A stretch of 64,000 nucleotides of DNA from Lachnospiraceae bacterium (GTDB lineage Bacteria; Bacillota; Clostridia; Lachnospirales; Lachnospiraceae). The notes beneath the pieces were generated by a model, which saw nothing but the letters and a program-made list of their open reading frames with translations, searched no databases and was not told the DNA's origin. Made by a program: the position numbers and the translations under genes. Below are positions 1-8,197 of this stretch, in pieces (position 1 is the stretch's first letter; each line of letters starts with the position of its first letter). The DNA is taken from NCBI GenBank assembly GCA_024684085.1, contig JAIKXM010000027.1:39298-103297 (forward strand), written 5' to 3'.

Positions 1-77
1 CTTTTGGGTTTTCAACGAAATGTTGTGTTTTCAAATGCCAAAAATACAATATAAAGTGTATTTTTACTTCAATATAC

Positions 78-105
78 TTGTTTTTTTGCCATAATTATTT
101 ATAAT
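78..105 (+). promoter_or_regulatory. Candidate sigma-A promoter of the fla/che operon
   Basis: A perfect TATAAT lies at 100-105 with a weak -35 (TTGTTT, 78-83) 16 bp upstream, in an AT-rich stretch about 40 bp before the first gene. It is the only good promoter I see before flgB. No sigma-28 type motif is visible here. The 77 bases before it hold no gene that I can recognise. Confidence 0.5.
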
Positions 106-146
106 AGAATAGGGTGTAGATTAATGTGCCCGAAAAGGAGGCGTCC

Positions 147-536
147 GTGGTCAACAGTCATGTTTTTGATTATATCAATGTTATAGACAGAGCTGCCGAT
201 GCATCGGCTCTCAGGAATGAGATATTATCCAATAATATAGCCAATCAGGATACTCCCGGTTTCAAAAGACAGGATATTGATTTTGAGACCGAGCTTGCGC
301 ATGCAATGAGGAGAAGCAAGTACACATCTATAGATGATAAAGTTGCCAATATTCAGCCTAACAGGCTTGAGGCAAGGATATATACCGATTCGTCAGATTT
401 TTCGTATAGATTGGATGGCAATAACGTTGATCCGGAACAGGAACAGGTTAAGCTCGCAGCCAATCAGCTTAAGTATCAGGGCCTTATGGCGAGTCTGACA
501 GCGGAATTTAATAATCTTAAGGCAGTGCTTAAGTAA
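147..536 (+). CDS. flgB: Flagellar basal-body rod protein FlgB
   Basis: Builds the proximal rod of the flagellar basal body, outside the cell membrane, after export by the flagellar type III system. The 129-residue product matches the usual FlgB length of about 130. It carries the rod-protein N-terminal signature (LRNEILSNNIANQDTPGFK) and a helical C-terminal tail with LAANQLKYQGLMASL. The GTG start at 147 is chosen because an AAAGGAGG ribosome site (134-141) ends 5 bases upstream; the frame is open from GTG 126 but has no ribosome site there. It is the first gene of the operon, and flgC and fliE follow. The 3' end is partly duplicated just downstream. Confidence 0.93.
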   Translation: MVNSHVFDYINVIDRAADASALRNEILSNNIANQDTPGFKRQDIDFETELAHAMRRSKYTSIDDKVANIQPNRLEARIYTDSSDFSYRLDGNNVDPEQEQVKLAANQLKYQGLMASLTAEFNNLKAVLK

Positions 537-581
537 AGTCTGCGGCGGATTTTAATGATCTTAAGGCGGTACTTAAGTGGA
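492..581 (+). repeat. Tandem duplication of the flgB 3' end
   Basis: The last 45 bases of flgB (492-536) are followed directly by a diverged copy (537-581). Both start AGTCTG and share the core ATCTTAAGGC and the end CTTAAGTRR. The copy lacks one base, which breaks the flgB frame. It lies in the unusually long flgB-flgC gap (537-684). Confidence 0.75.
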
Positions 582-684
582 TTCAGACATATTGTTGTTA
601 TGCGGAGCCTGTCCGCTATCGCAGAGCAGACATCCGATAACAGTAAGTTGAGTATGAACACAGATTAAATAAGGAGGAGAGCAT

Positions 685-1131
685 ATGGGATTTTTAGACA
701 GCTTTAATGTGAACGCTTCCGGCCTGACGGCTCAGAGATACAGAATGGACGTTATCGCTGAGAATGTTGCCAATGCCAATACGACCAGAACCGAAGACGG
801 TACTCCTTATGTCAGGAAGGTGGTTACCTTCGAAGAGAAGAACGGAGGACATGAATCCTTCAATACGATATTCGGAAGAGAGGCTTCGCGCTGGAAGGGT
901 CACGGCGTTAAAGTCAGCGGTACTTTTGAAGATACATCGACAGAGGGTAATAAGGTATATGATCCTTCACATCCCGATGCTGATGATGACGGATATGTAA
1001 CATATCCCAATGTTAATATAATCACCGAGATGACCAATCTGATAGATGCGAGCCGAAGCTATGAGGCCAATGCTACGGCTTTTGAATCCAGCAAGAACAT
1101 CGCCAAGCTCGGACTTCAAATGGGACAGTAA
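685..1131 (+). CDS. flgC: Flagellar basal-body rod protein FlgC
   Basis: Second proximal-rod protein, exported and assembled beside FlgB. The 148-residue product is the normal FlgC length. The N-terminus has the rod/hook signature (NASGLTAQRYRMDVIAENVA) with the conserved NVANANTT motif. The C-terminus has the heptad-rich helix DASRSYEANATAFESSK typical of FlgC. The ATG at 685 follows a strong AAGGAGGA (671-678). It is separated from flgB by 148 bp, which contain the flgB end duplication, and fliE follows 43 bp downstream. Confidence 0.96.
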   Translation: MGFLDSFNVNASGLTAQRYRMDVIAENVANANTTRTEDGTPYVRKVVTFEEKNGGHESFNTIFGREASRWKGHGVKVSGTFEDTSTEGNKVYDPSHPDADDDGYVTYPNVNIITEMTNLIDASRSYEANATAFESSKNIAKLGLQMGQ

Positions 1132-1174
1132 GCGTTTTACAGAATCGATTTGACGATCATGAGGAGATTATAAG

Positions 1175-1498
1175 ATGGATATCAATTCTCTGTATAATAT
1201 TACATCGGGAGCGGTGGCCAATGCCGTTAAGACATCGGGCGTGGGTGTTAAGCCTACGGAGAGCGAAGAGAGCAGTTTCAGCAGTTTTTTAAATACTGCT
1301 ATTGAGAATATAAGTACTACCAATGCTTATCTTTCCGATGCCGAGAATGAAGAGATCAAGCTGGCCATGGGGCTGACCGATAATACGCATGATCTTACGG
1401 TTGCCCTGCAGAAGGCCCAGACGGCCCTGCAGTATACCGTTGCCGTGCGTGACAAAGTGCTGGAGGCATATAAGGAATTGATGCAGATCAATATCTGA
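1175..1498 (+). CDS. fliE: Flagellar hook-basal body protein FliE
   Basis: Small junction protein that links the MS ring (FliF) to the proximal rod and is among the first substrates of the export gate. The 107-residue product is the family length. The C-terminal half has the FliE pattern of helices ending ALQYTVAVRDKVLEAYKELM with the conserved VRDK..EAY..LM. The ATG at 1175 follows GAGGAGA (1161-1167). It lies between flgC and fliF in the standard flgBC-fliEF order. Confidence 0.95.
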   Translation: MDINSLYNITSGAVANAVKTSGVGVKPTESEESSFSSFLNTAIENISTTNAYLSDAENEEIKLAMGLTDNTHDLTVALQKAQTALQYTVAVRDKVLEAYKELMQINI

Positions 1499-1538
1499 CG
1501 GATACAGGGATCGTACGTAAGAAACGGATATAAAGGAA

Positions 1539-3143
1539 ATGTTAGACAGGTTAAGAGAGATACCTAAGAGAATATTGGAGTGGTGGAACAAGTTCACTCC
1601 CAGGATGAAGACCATTATTGTGTCTGCTGTTGCGGGCGTAGTAGTGGCTTTTGTCATACTCTTATCTTTGCTTACAAGACCTGTTTACGTACCGCTTGCT
1701 TCCTGCGAGACTACCAAGGAGTCAAGCGATATCATAGAATTATTAAAAAGTGATGGCACTATCGATTACAAGGTAAGCGATGACGGTAAGGAGATCAGTG
1801 TACTGAAGGCTCATAAGTCGGCGGCGACGATCTTACTTGGTGCCAACAATATACCGACATCCGGATATGCACTTGAGAATGTGACCGGTGGCGGATTCTC
1901 GACTACAGAGTCGGATAAACAGAAGCAGTATAAGTTGTATCTTGAGAGTCTTATGGAGACGGATCTTCAGGGCATGACCAATGTCAAGAGAGCCAATGTT
2001 CAGCTCAATCTTCCCGAGAACGACGGAACTCTCATATCCAAGCAGGAGGATTCTTCGGCAGCTATCATGATCGAGCCTGACGGAGAGTTCACCAAGGAGA
2101 ATGCGGCAACGCTTGCCAAGTTCGTTAAGACGGCACTTGGCAATACAGATGTGGCCAAGGTCACCATCATAGATAACGAAGGTAACCTGCTCTTCTCGGG
2201 CGACGAGGAATACTCGATATCGGGAACGGCAACAGGCCAGATGGAAGTGGTTCAGCAGGCCAAGGAGATCATCCAGAGCGAAGTTAAGAAGGTGCTGCTG
2301 GGCACCAATGAATTTGATCTTATAGAAGTCTCATCAAGCCTTGATGTTGATTTTTCTACTACCAAGAGTACAGAACACGGATATACACCCGCAGAGGGAC
2401 AGAGCCAGGGCGTACTTAGTGAAGAGGATATATATACATCCGAAGCAAAGGGATCTACGGCCGGCGTTCCCGGAACGGATTCCAATGGCGAGGATGGCAC
2501 TACATATGTGATAGAGGACGGAGGCGGAACTTCTTCTACGGTTACTGAGGAGAAGCGTAATTATCTTCCTAACGAATCGATTGTTGAGAAGACCATTCCT
2601 GCCGGTATGATCAGATATTCCAGCTCCACGATTTCCGTAAGCGCCATTAAATATAAGGTGCTTAAGGAAGAGGATGCTTCCACTCAGGGACTTTTAGACG
2701 GAACATCATGGGATGAGTACAAGCTCGCCAATTCCGAGAGGAAGAGGATCGAGAATGATGATGATATAATCGATATAGTAGCCAAGGCATCGGGCATACC
2801 GGCTGAGAATATCTCGTTTATTGCTTTTGAGGAACCGATGTTCATCGATAAGCCTGCTCCTAATGTCAGCGCTTCCGATATCATTCAGATCATCATCATT
2901 GTTACAATTCTTGCTTTGCTGGCCTTTGTTATAATGAAGGGTATGAGCGGTGCCAAGACAGAAGTCGTGGAGCCGGAGCTCCCTGTAGAGGGCTTGCTTG
3001 AATCTACTACAGAGAATAATCTTGATGATATTGAACTTGAGACCAAGTCAGAGACGAGAAAGGTTATAGAGAAGTTCGTGGACGAGAATCCCGAAGCTGC
3101 GGCTGCGTTACTGCGTAACTGGCTTAACGAGGATTGGCAGTAA
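1539..3143 (+). CDS. fliF: Flagellar MS-ring protein FliF
   Basis: Forms the MS ring in the cytoplasmic membrane, the platform for rotor and export gate. The 534-residue product has a membrane helix at about residues 26-46, then ring-building domains. These include the ENDGTLISKQEDSSAAIMIE region and a Gly/Ser/Thr-rich loop near 290-330. A second membrane helix lies at about 447-468, and the acidic C-terminal tail ends in AALLRNWLNEDW, the FliG-binding segment. The N-terminus (LREIPKRILEWWNKF) fits FliF, which supports the ATG at 1539, although AAAGGA lies only 1-2 bases from it. It is followed by fliG, its partner. Confidence 0.97.
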   Translation: MLDRLREIPKRILEWWNKFTPRMKTIIVSAVAGVVVAFVILLSLLTRPVYVPLASCETTKESSDIIELLKSDGTIDYKVSDDGKEISVLKAHKSAATILLGANNIPTSGYALENVTGGGFSTTESDKQKQYKLYLESLMETDLQGMTNVKRANVQLNLPENDGTLISKQEDSSAAIMIEPDGEFTKENAATLAKFVKTALGNTDVAKVTIIDNEGNLLFSGDEEYSISGTATGQMEVVQQAKEIIQSEVKKVLLGTNEFDLIEVSSSLDVDFSTTKSTEHGYTPAEGQSQGVLSEEDIYTSEAKGSTAGVPGTDSNGEDGTTYVIEDGGGTSSTVTEEKRNYLPNESIVEKTIPAGMIRYSSSTISVSAIKYKVLKEEDASTQGLLDGTSWDEYKLANSERKRIENDDDIIDIVAKASGIPAENISFIAFEEPMFIDKPAPNVSASDIIQIIIIVTILALLAFVIMKGMSGAKTEVVEPELPVEGLLESTTENNLDDIELETKSETRKVIEKFVDENPEAAAALLRNWLNEDWQ

Positions 3144-3199
3144 ATTGTATGATATGTTAAGACCGGTCATCTGCCCGGATGTTAGGCGGCAGAGCGGTT

Positions 3200-4252
3200 A
3201 TGGCAGATCAGTTTAATGACAGAGGATTGTCAAAGATGGTAAAAGCAACAGATGCCAAGCTTACGGGCTTGCAAAAATCGGCAATTTTATTAATAGCGCT
3301 CGGACCTGAGAAGTCAGCGGCTCTCTTCAAACATCTTAAGGAAGAAGAGATCGAAGAGCTTACGCTTGAGATAGCCAATACGAGGAGCATCGTTCCTTCG
3401 GTTAAGGACAGCGTGGTGGATGAGTTTTATCAGGTCTGCCTTGCACAGCAGTATATCGCAGAAGGCGGTATCGGTTACGCCAAGGAGCTCTTACAGAAGG
3501 CTCTCGGTGATGAAGCGGCAATGGAAGTTATCAGTAAGCTTACCGCTTCGCTTCAGGTTAAGCCCTTCGAGTTCGTGCGTAAGGCTGAGCCCAATCAGTT
3601 ACTTAACTTCATTCAGGATGAGCATCCGCAGACTATTGCACTCATCCTGTCATATATGCCTTCTCTTCAGGCATCGCAGGTTATCTCAGGCCTTCCGCCC
3701 GAGAGACAGGCAGATGTTGCAAAAAGAGTGGCACTTATGGATCGTACCTCGCCTGATGTTATCAAGGAAGTCGAGAAGATACTTGAGAGCAAGTTGGCTA
3801 ATCTGGTCAATCAGGATTACACCATTGTCGGTGGTGTGGATCAGGTAGTAGAGATCCTCAATGCTGTTGACAGAGGTACTGAGAAACATATTATGGAGAC
3901 TCTTGAGATCGAAGAGCCTGAACTTGCAGATGAGATCAGGAAGAAGATGTTCGTATTCGAGGATATTCTGTTGCTTGATGACAGAGCTATACAGAGAGTT
4001 CTCAGAGATGTGGACAATAATGATCTTGCACTTGCTCTTAAGGGCAGTAATGAACAGGTTCAGAATGCTATCTTCAACAACCTTTCAAGCCGTCTTGCTT
4101 CCATGATCAAAGAGGACATGGAATTTATGGGACCTGTGCGTATGAAGGATGTTGAGGAAGCTCAGCAGAAGATTGTTAATATCATCCGTAAGTTAGAAGA
4201 TTCCGGAGAAATCGTAATCTCAAGAGGCGGAGGAGACGAGATAATTGTCTAG
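3200..4252 (+). CDS. fliG: Flagellar motor switch protein FliG
   Basis: Rotor protein that couples the MS ring to the switch complex and receives torque from the MotAB stator. It has the FliG N domain (LTGLQKSAILLIALGPEKSA), the middle domain with the EHPQTIALILSY motif that contacts FliM, and the C-terminal torque domain. That domain has charged residues around FVFEDILLLDDRAIQRVLRDVD. From ATG 3200 it has 350 residues, near the family norm of about 340. The frame is also open from ATG 3179, but MADQFND at 3200 looks more natural and has an AGGCGG about 10 bases upstream. It overlaps fliH by 8 bases. Confidence 0.96.
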   Translation: MADQFNDRGLSKMVKATDAKLTGLQKSAILLIALGPEKSAALFKHLKEEEIEELTLEIANTRSIVPSVKDSVVDEFYQVCLAQQYIAEGGIGYAKELLQKALGDEAAMEVISKLTASLQVKPFEFVRKAEPNQLLNFIQDEHPQTIALILSYMPSLQASQVISGLPPERQADVAKRVALMDRTSPDVIKEVEKILESKLANLVNQDYTIVGGVDQVVEILNAVDRGTEKHIMETLEIEEPELADEIRKKMFVFEDILLLDDRAIQRVLRDVDNNDLALALKGSNEQVQNAIFNNLSSRLASMIKEDMEFMGPVRMKDVEEAQQKIVNIIRKLEDSGEIVISRGGGDEIIV

Positions 4253-5129
4253 TATCAGGACAGGTAATTTAGTAAAATCATATTTTTTGAACCGGAACGA
4301 TAATGAACCCCGTGTGATAGACGGTAACTCGCTTGTCTTTGAGAGAATGGAGCAGATGAGAGCTTTTATTCCTGAGGAATTTGGTGATCCCGAAGGAGAG
4401 AGCAGTGGCACCGGAGAGTTCAGCGAGGGGCTGGACGCGGATGTTCTGGATGCCCTTACATCCGAAAGGGATATGGGCGACTCCGATGCGCCGCAGAGTA
4501 ATGTGATAAAGGCGGCTCCTGTTCCGGAGATAGATGCCGAGGCAATAAGGGCAGAGATAATCGAAGCGGCAAGAGCTGAGGCGGAAGCTATTAAAGTTGA
4601 AGCCAGGGACAGTATAGACAGAGAGCGTATTATAGCCTACGAGGAAGGCAAGGAAAGCGGATACAGCGAAGGATTCGCGGCCGGTAAGGCTGAGATCGAC
4701 AGGATGCGTCAGGAGATAATTAATGAGAAGGCGGCTATCGAGAAAGACTATGAGGATCGCCTCAATGAACTTGAGCCCAAGTTCGTTCATGCCCTGACCG
4801 GGATCTATGAGAAGATATTCGCGGTCGATCTTTCTGAGCATAAGGAGATAATCCTTACTCTTTTACGTAATACGATGTCGGATATCGCGGGAAGCAAGTC
4901 GTATCTTATTCATGTATCCAGATCGGATTATGAATATGTATCGAGCCATAAGAAGGAACTTATGACCGATTCGGTGCTTGACGGCGCCGATATAGATGTG
5001 ATCGAAGACGTGACCCTTAAGGAAGGCGATTGCATGGTAGAGACTGTTAACGGAATATTCGACTGCAGTCTGGGGACTGAGCTTGAAGGGCTTCGTAAGA
5101 GGCTGGAATTGTTGAGTTACACTCCCTGA
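4245..5129 (+). CDS. fliH: Flagellar assembly protein FliH
   Basis: Peripheral stalk and negative regulator of the export ATPase FliI, in the cytoplasm. The 294-residue product starts at a TTG overlapping the fliG end, with GGCGGAGGAG about 9 bases upstream. Residues 1-90 are acidic and low complexity. A coiled coil rich in Glu/Ala/Arg runs from about 90 to 185. The C-terminal part has the FliH-type fold with SLGTELEGLRKRLELL at the end. FliH is poorly conserved, so the call rests on this architecture and on its place between fliG and fliI. Confidence 0.9.
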   Translation: MSSIRTGNLVKSYFLNRNDNEPRVIDGNSLVFERMEQMRAFIPEEFGDPEGESSGTGEFSEGLDADVLDALTSERDMGDSDAPQSNVIKAAPVPEIDAEAIRAEIIEAARAEAEAIKVEARDSIDRERIIAYEEGKESGYSEGFAAGKAEIDRMRQEIINEKAAIEKDYEDRLNELEPKFVHALTGIYEKIFAVDLSEHKEIILTLLRNTMSDIAGSKSYLIHVSRSDYEYVSSHKKELMTDSVLDGADIDVIEDVTLKEGDCMVETVNGIFDCSLGTELEGLRKRLELLSYTP

Positions 5130-5176
5130 TCAATCAAAAAATCATAATATTGAAAGACTTGGAGGCGGCAGAGCAC

Positions 5177-6502
5177 TTGGAAGCGGGTAAGATCAAATTT
5201 GACAAGTACATAAAGGTTGCGGACGAGTCTTTTTTTGCTAAGAAGGGTAAGATAGTCAATGTGATAGGATTGTCCATAGAATCGGCAGGGCCTGAGGCCA
5301 GACTGGGTGATGTATGCATGATCCGTCCGGACAATCCCGAATATCCTCCGATCATGGCTGAGGTGGTAGGATTCAAAGAGGGCAAAACTCAGCTCATGCC
5401 TTATGATTCCACTGACGGAATTGGCATAGGCAATATCGTGGTCAATACAGGACATCCTCTTCAGGTGCAGGTGTCGGATGAGCTGCTCGGACACACGCTT
5501 GACGGACTCGGAAGAGTGACTGACGGTGAGGCTGTTACTGAGGGCAGGCTGTATTCCGTAGAGTGTACGGCTCCTGACCCTATGTCACGTAAGATAATAT
5601 CCGAGCCTTTGACTCTTGGAGTCAAGGCGGTTGACGGTATAATGACTATCGGAAAAGGACAGCGAATAGGAATATTCGCAGGCTCCGGTGTAGGTAAGTC
5701 GACACTGATGGGTATGTTCGCCCGTAATACAAAGGCTGATATCAATGTTATAGCCCTGATCGGAGAGCGAGGCCGAGAAGTCAGGGAATTTATAGAGAGG
5801 GATCTCGGGCCGGAAGGTATGAGAAGATCAGTTGTCGTGGTCGCAACTTCGGATAAACCGGCTCTTGAACGTAATAAGGCGGCTAAGACCGCAACTGCCA
5901 TAGCGGAATACTTCCGTGATCAGGGCAAGGATGTATTGCTTATGATGGATTCGCTTACCCGATTCTCTATGGCACAGAGAGAGATAGGTCTTGCCAACGG
6001 TGAGCCTCCGGTATCAAGAGGTTATCCGCCGAGTGTATATTCGGAGATGCCCAAGCTCCTTGAGAGAGCAGGTTGTAATGATGTTGGATCGATAACCGGA
6101 CTGTATACGGTTCTTGTAGACGGTGATGACTTTAATGAGCCTATTACCGATACGGCAAGATCCATTTTAGACGGACATATAATGCTTAATCGTAAGCTTG
6201 CCCATAAGAATCATTATCCGGCTATAGATATCCTTCAGAGTATATCAAGATGTATGTCGCAGATAACGGATAAACCGCATAAGGCGCTTGCGGGTAAGCT
6301 TAAGAATATTCTGGCGACCTATTCGGATGCCGAAGATCTTATCAATATAGGTGCATACAGAAAAGGCAGTAATAAGAATATCGATTATGCCATGGAGAAG
6401 ATCGATGCGGTCAATGAATTCCTGATGCAGGAGACGGATGAGAAGTACGACTTCGAGGATACGATGTCTGCATTGCGTAATATTTTTCCACAGTCTGATT
6501 AG
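5177..6502 (+). CDS. fliI: Flagellum-specific export ATPase FliI
   Basis: Cytoplasmic ATPase of the flagellar type III export apparatus, related to F1 beta subunits. The Walker A GSGVGKST lies at about residues 173-180, followed by IGERGREVREF, the Walker B region LLMMDSLTRFSMAQREIGL and the SVYSEMPKLLERAG segment, all typical of FliI. The TTG at 5177 has GGAGG (5161-5165) upstream and gives 441 residues, the normal length. The frame is also open from TTG 5150, which has no ribosome site. FliH upstream and FliJ downstream complete the ATPase complex. Confidence 0.97.
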   Translation: MEAGKIKFDKYIKVADESFFAKKGKIVNVIGLSIESAGPEARLGDVCMIRPDNPEYPPIMAEVVGFKEGKTQLMPYDSTDGIGIGNIVVNTGHPLQVQVSDELLGHTLDGLGRVTDGEAVTEGRLYSVECTAPDPMSRKIISEPLTLGVKAVDGIMTIGKGQRIGIFAGSGVGKSTLMGMFARNTKADINVIALIGERGREVREFIERDLGPEGMRRSVVVVATSDKPALERNKAAKTATAIAEYFRDQGKDVLLMMDSLTRFSMAQREIGLANGEPPVSRGYPPSVYSEMPKLLERAGCNDVGSITGLYTVLVDGDDFNEPITDTARSILDGHIMLNRKLAHKNHYPAIDILQSISRCMSQITDKPHKALAGKLKNILATYSDAEDLINIGAYRKGSNKNIDYAMEKIDAVNEFLMQETDEKYDFEDTMSALRNIFPQSD

Positions 6503-6645
6503 GAAACGTCTGAGTGGCCGGAAGACCTGGGACTAAAGATGTATATGAGCGGATTTCGTATACAGGCGTTCATTACTTGCTAACGGTCATTGATGCTACA
6601 GGTACGCGGTCATGATCATTAAGGCGGATATCGGGAGGCGGTCAA

Positions 6646-7089
6646 ATGGCTAAATTCAAATATAAGATGGCCAATGTTCTGGATATCAAGATGAAGATGG
6701 AAGATCAGGCTAAGAGTGCTTTCTCTATCGCCATGGCCAATCTCAGAGCGGAAGAAGAGAAGCTGGATGCTCTGATCGCGCGTAAAGAGGAATATGAGGA
6801 AAAAGACAGGATATTGAGGACAAGTACGCTTGATATCTCTGAGATAAAGAGTAATGCTGCTGCCATCCTTAATCTGAAGTCTCAGGTTGAGGATCAGAAG
6901 GCCAATGTAAGAGCGGCCGAGGATGATGTGGAGAGAGCCAGATTCAGGCTCGACGGAGCAGTGAAAGACAGGAAGATCCATGAGAAGCTCAAGGAGAATG
7001 CTTTTGAAGAGTTTAAGGCTGATATCGGAAGAGCGGAGAGCAAGGAAGTGGATGAGCTTGTAAGCTACCGTTACGGCAGCAGAGAATAA
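6646..7089 (+). CDS. fliJ: Flagellar export chaperone FliJ
   Basis: Central stalk of the export ATPase ring and escort for chaperones. The 147-residue product, the usual length, is almost entirely coiled coil, with the N-terminal pattern FKYKMANVLDIKMKMEDQAK seen in Gram-positive FliJ. The ATG at 6646 follows GGGAGG. Sequence conservation in this family is low. The identification uses length, coiled-coil character and position directly after fliI. The 143-bp gap before it holds nothing I recognise. Confidence 0.88.
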   Translation: MAKFKYKMANVLDIKMKMEDQAKSAFSIAMANLRAEEEKLDALIARKEEYEEKDRILRTSTLDISEIKSNAAAILNLKSQVEDQKANVRAAEDDVERARFRLDGAVKDRKIHEKLKENAFEEFKADIGRAESKEVDELVSYRYGSRE

Positions 7090-7113
7090 TACCGGCAGAA
7101 ACAGGAGACGGCA

Positions 7114-8001
7114 ATGGCTAAGGATCAGGATCCAAACGCGGCGGACTTAAAACGTCTGAAGCAGGAAAAAAGTAATCTGAAAAAAGATAATAAAAGGCTG
7201 AAGGCTGAGCAGAAGGCGCAGAACAAGGAAGCCAAGAGGAGAGCCAGAGAACTCGCGGAGGAAGAAGCGAGGCTCATGGATGATGACGGGGGCGGATTCT
7301 CGGTATTTCTTATCACCCTTGTCATAGTAGCTGTATGGATAGCTATCGTGTGTGCGCTTATCAAGCTTGATATAGGTGGATTCGGTTCGGGAGTCCTGTA
7401 TCCGATATTCAAGGATATTCCCGTAGTCAATCTTATCCTTCCCGGCGATGCGACGATGAATGGCGGAGAGGAAGATGTTGATGTCTCTGAATATGCTTCG
7501 CTTAAGGATGCGGTCAGAGAAATCAACAGACTTAAATCGGAGCTTGAATTGGAGAGATCCGATGAATCGGTCAAGGATGAGCAGATCGAGAAGCTGATGA
7601 TGGAGGTCGACAGACTTAAGACTTTTGAAGATAAGCAGGTGGAATTTGAGCGGATCAAGAATGAGTTCTATAATGAAGTGATCTATGCGGATCAGGGACC
7701 CGGCGCGGAAGAGTATATCAAGTACTATGAGAGCATGGACCCTACGACGGCGGAAGCTCTGTACAAACAGGTTGTCCGTGAGGAAGCAGTCGATCAGAAG
7801 GTTAAGGATTATGCGCAGGCATATTCGGAGATGAAGCCGGCAGCAGCCGCAGAGATCTTCGAGAGTATGACCGACGATCTGGAACTTGTTGCCAAGATCT
7901 TGCATCAGATGGATTCCAAGAGCAGGGGCAATATCCTTGCGGCCATGGATGCGGATATTGCGGCGCGCATTACCAAGATCATGGAACCTACCGAATACTA
8001 A
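7114..8001 (+). CDS. MotE/YlxF-like flagellar membrane protein
   Basis: A 295-residue protein with a lysine/arginine-rich coiled coil (residues 5-55), one membrane helix (about 62-84) and a long second coiled coil (about 125-190). The C-terminal helical domain (YSEMKPAAAAEIFESMTDDL, then KSRGNILAAMD) resembles the MgtE N-terminal helical repeat and MotE. B. subtilis has YlxF in the same place between fliJ and fliK; MotE of rhizobia is a periplasmic stator chaperone. A role in stator or export support is inferred from this similarity only. The topology predicts that the C-terminal domain lies outside the membrane. Confidence 0.75.
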   Translation: MAKDQDPNAADLKRLKQEKSNLKKDNKRLKAEQKAQNKEAKRRARELAEEEARLMDDDGGGFSVFLITLVIVAVWIAIVCALIKLDIGGFGSGVLYPIFKDIPVVNLILPGDATMNGGEEDVDVSEYASLKDAVREINRLKSELELERSDESVKDEQIEKLMMEVDRLKTFEDKQVEFERIKNEFYNEVIYADQGPGAEEYIKYYESMDPTTAEALYKQVVREEAVDQKVKDYAQAYSEMKPAAAAEIFESMTDDLELVAKILHQMDSKSRGNILAAMDADIAARITKIMEPTEY

Positions 8002-8010
8002 GTGATCTGA

Positions 8011-8041
8011 CAGGGCAGAACGTTGCTAACGATCTGCCCTG
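8011..8041 (+). terminator. Terminator-like hairpin between motE-like gene and fliK
   Basis: CAGGGCAGA and TCTGCCCTG pair perfectly, with a further CGT/ACG pairing around a short loop. The following bases (ATTTATC) are a poor U-tract, after which repeat family A begins. It may act as a partial terminator or processing site inside the operon. Confidence 0.5.
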
Positions 8042-8046
8042 ATTTA

Positions 8047-8095
8047 TCTAACAGGAAATTGCTTTCTATTACGCAAAAAACGCTTCGCTAAGGAT
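8047..8095 (+). repeat. Repeat family A, diverged copy
   Basis: Diverged copy of the palindrome seen at 39878, 43462 and 56776, with arms TAACAGGAA and TTCTATTACG and the shared trailer AAACGCTTCGCTAAGGAT. As at the other sites, it sits directly after a terminator-like hairpin. Confidence 0.65.
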
Positions 8096-8197
8096 TTTTG
8101 TAAAAAGGGGTTATGGAGGGGAGGCAATCTGCCGATATAGATTATACAAATGTAGTAGCTTATGGCCACGCACCTTGATAATTGAAAGGAGGCAGAG

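Noticed and set aside
1..77. End of an upstream gene at the window start
   Set aside because: The stretch is AT-rich with no conserved coding segment that I could recognise.
8131..8138. GCCGATAT, identical to a sigma-28 type -10 box, before fliK
   Set aside because: No TAAA-type -35 lies at the right distance, and an 8-mer is expected by chance about twice in this window.
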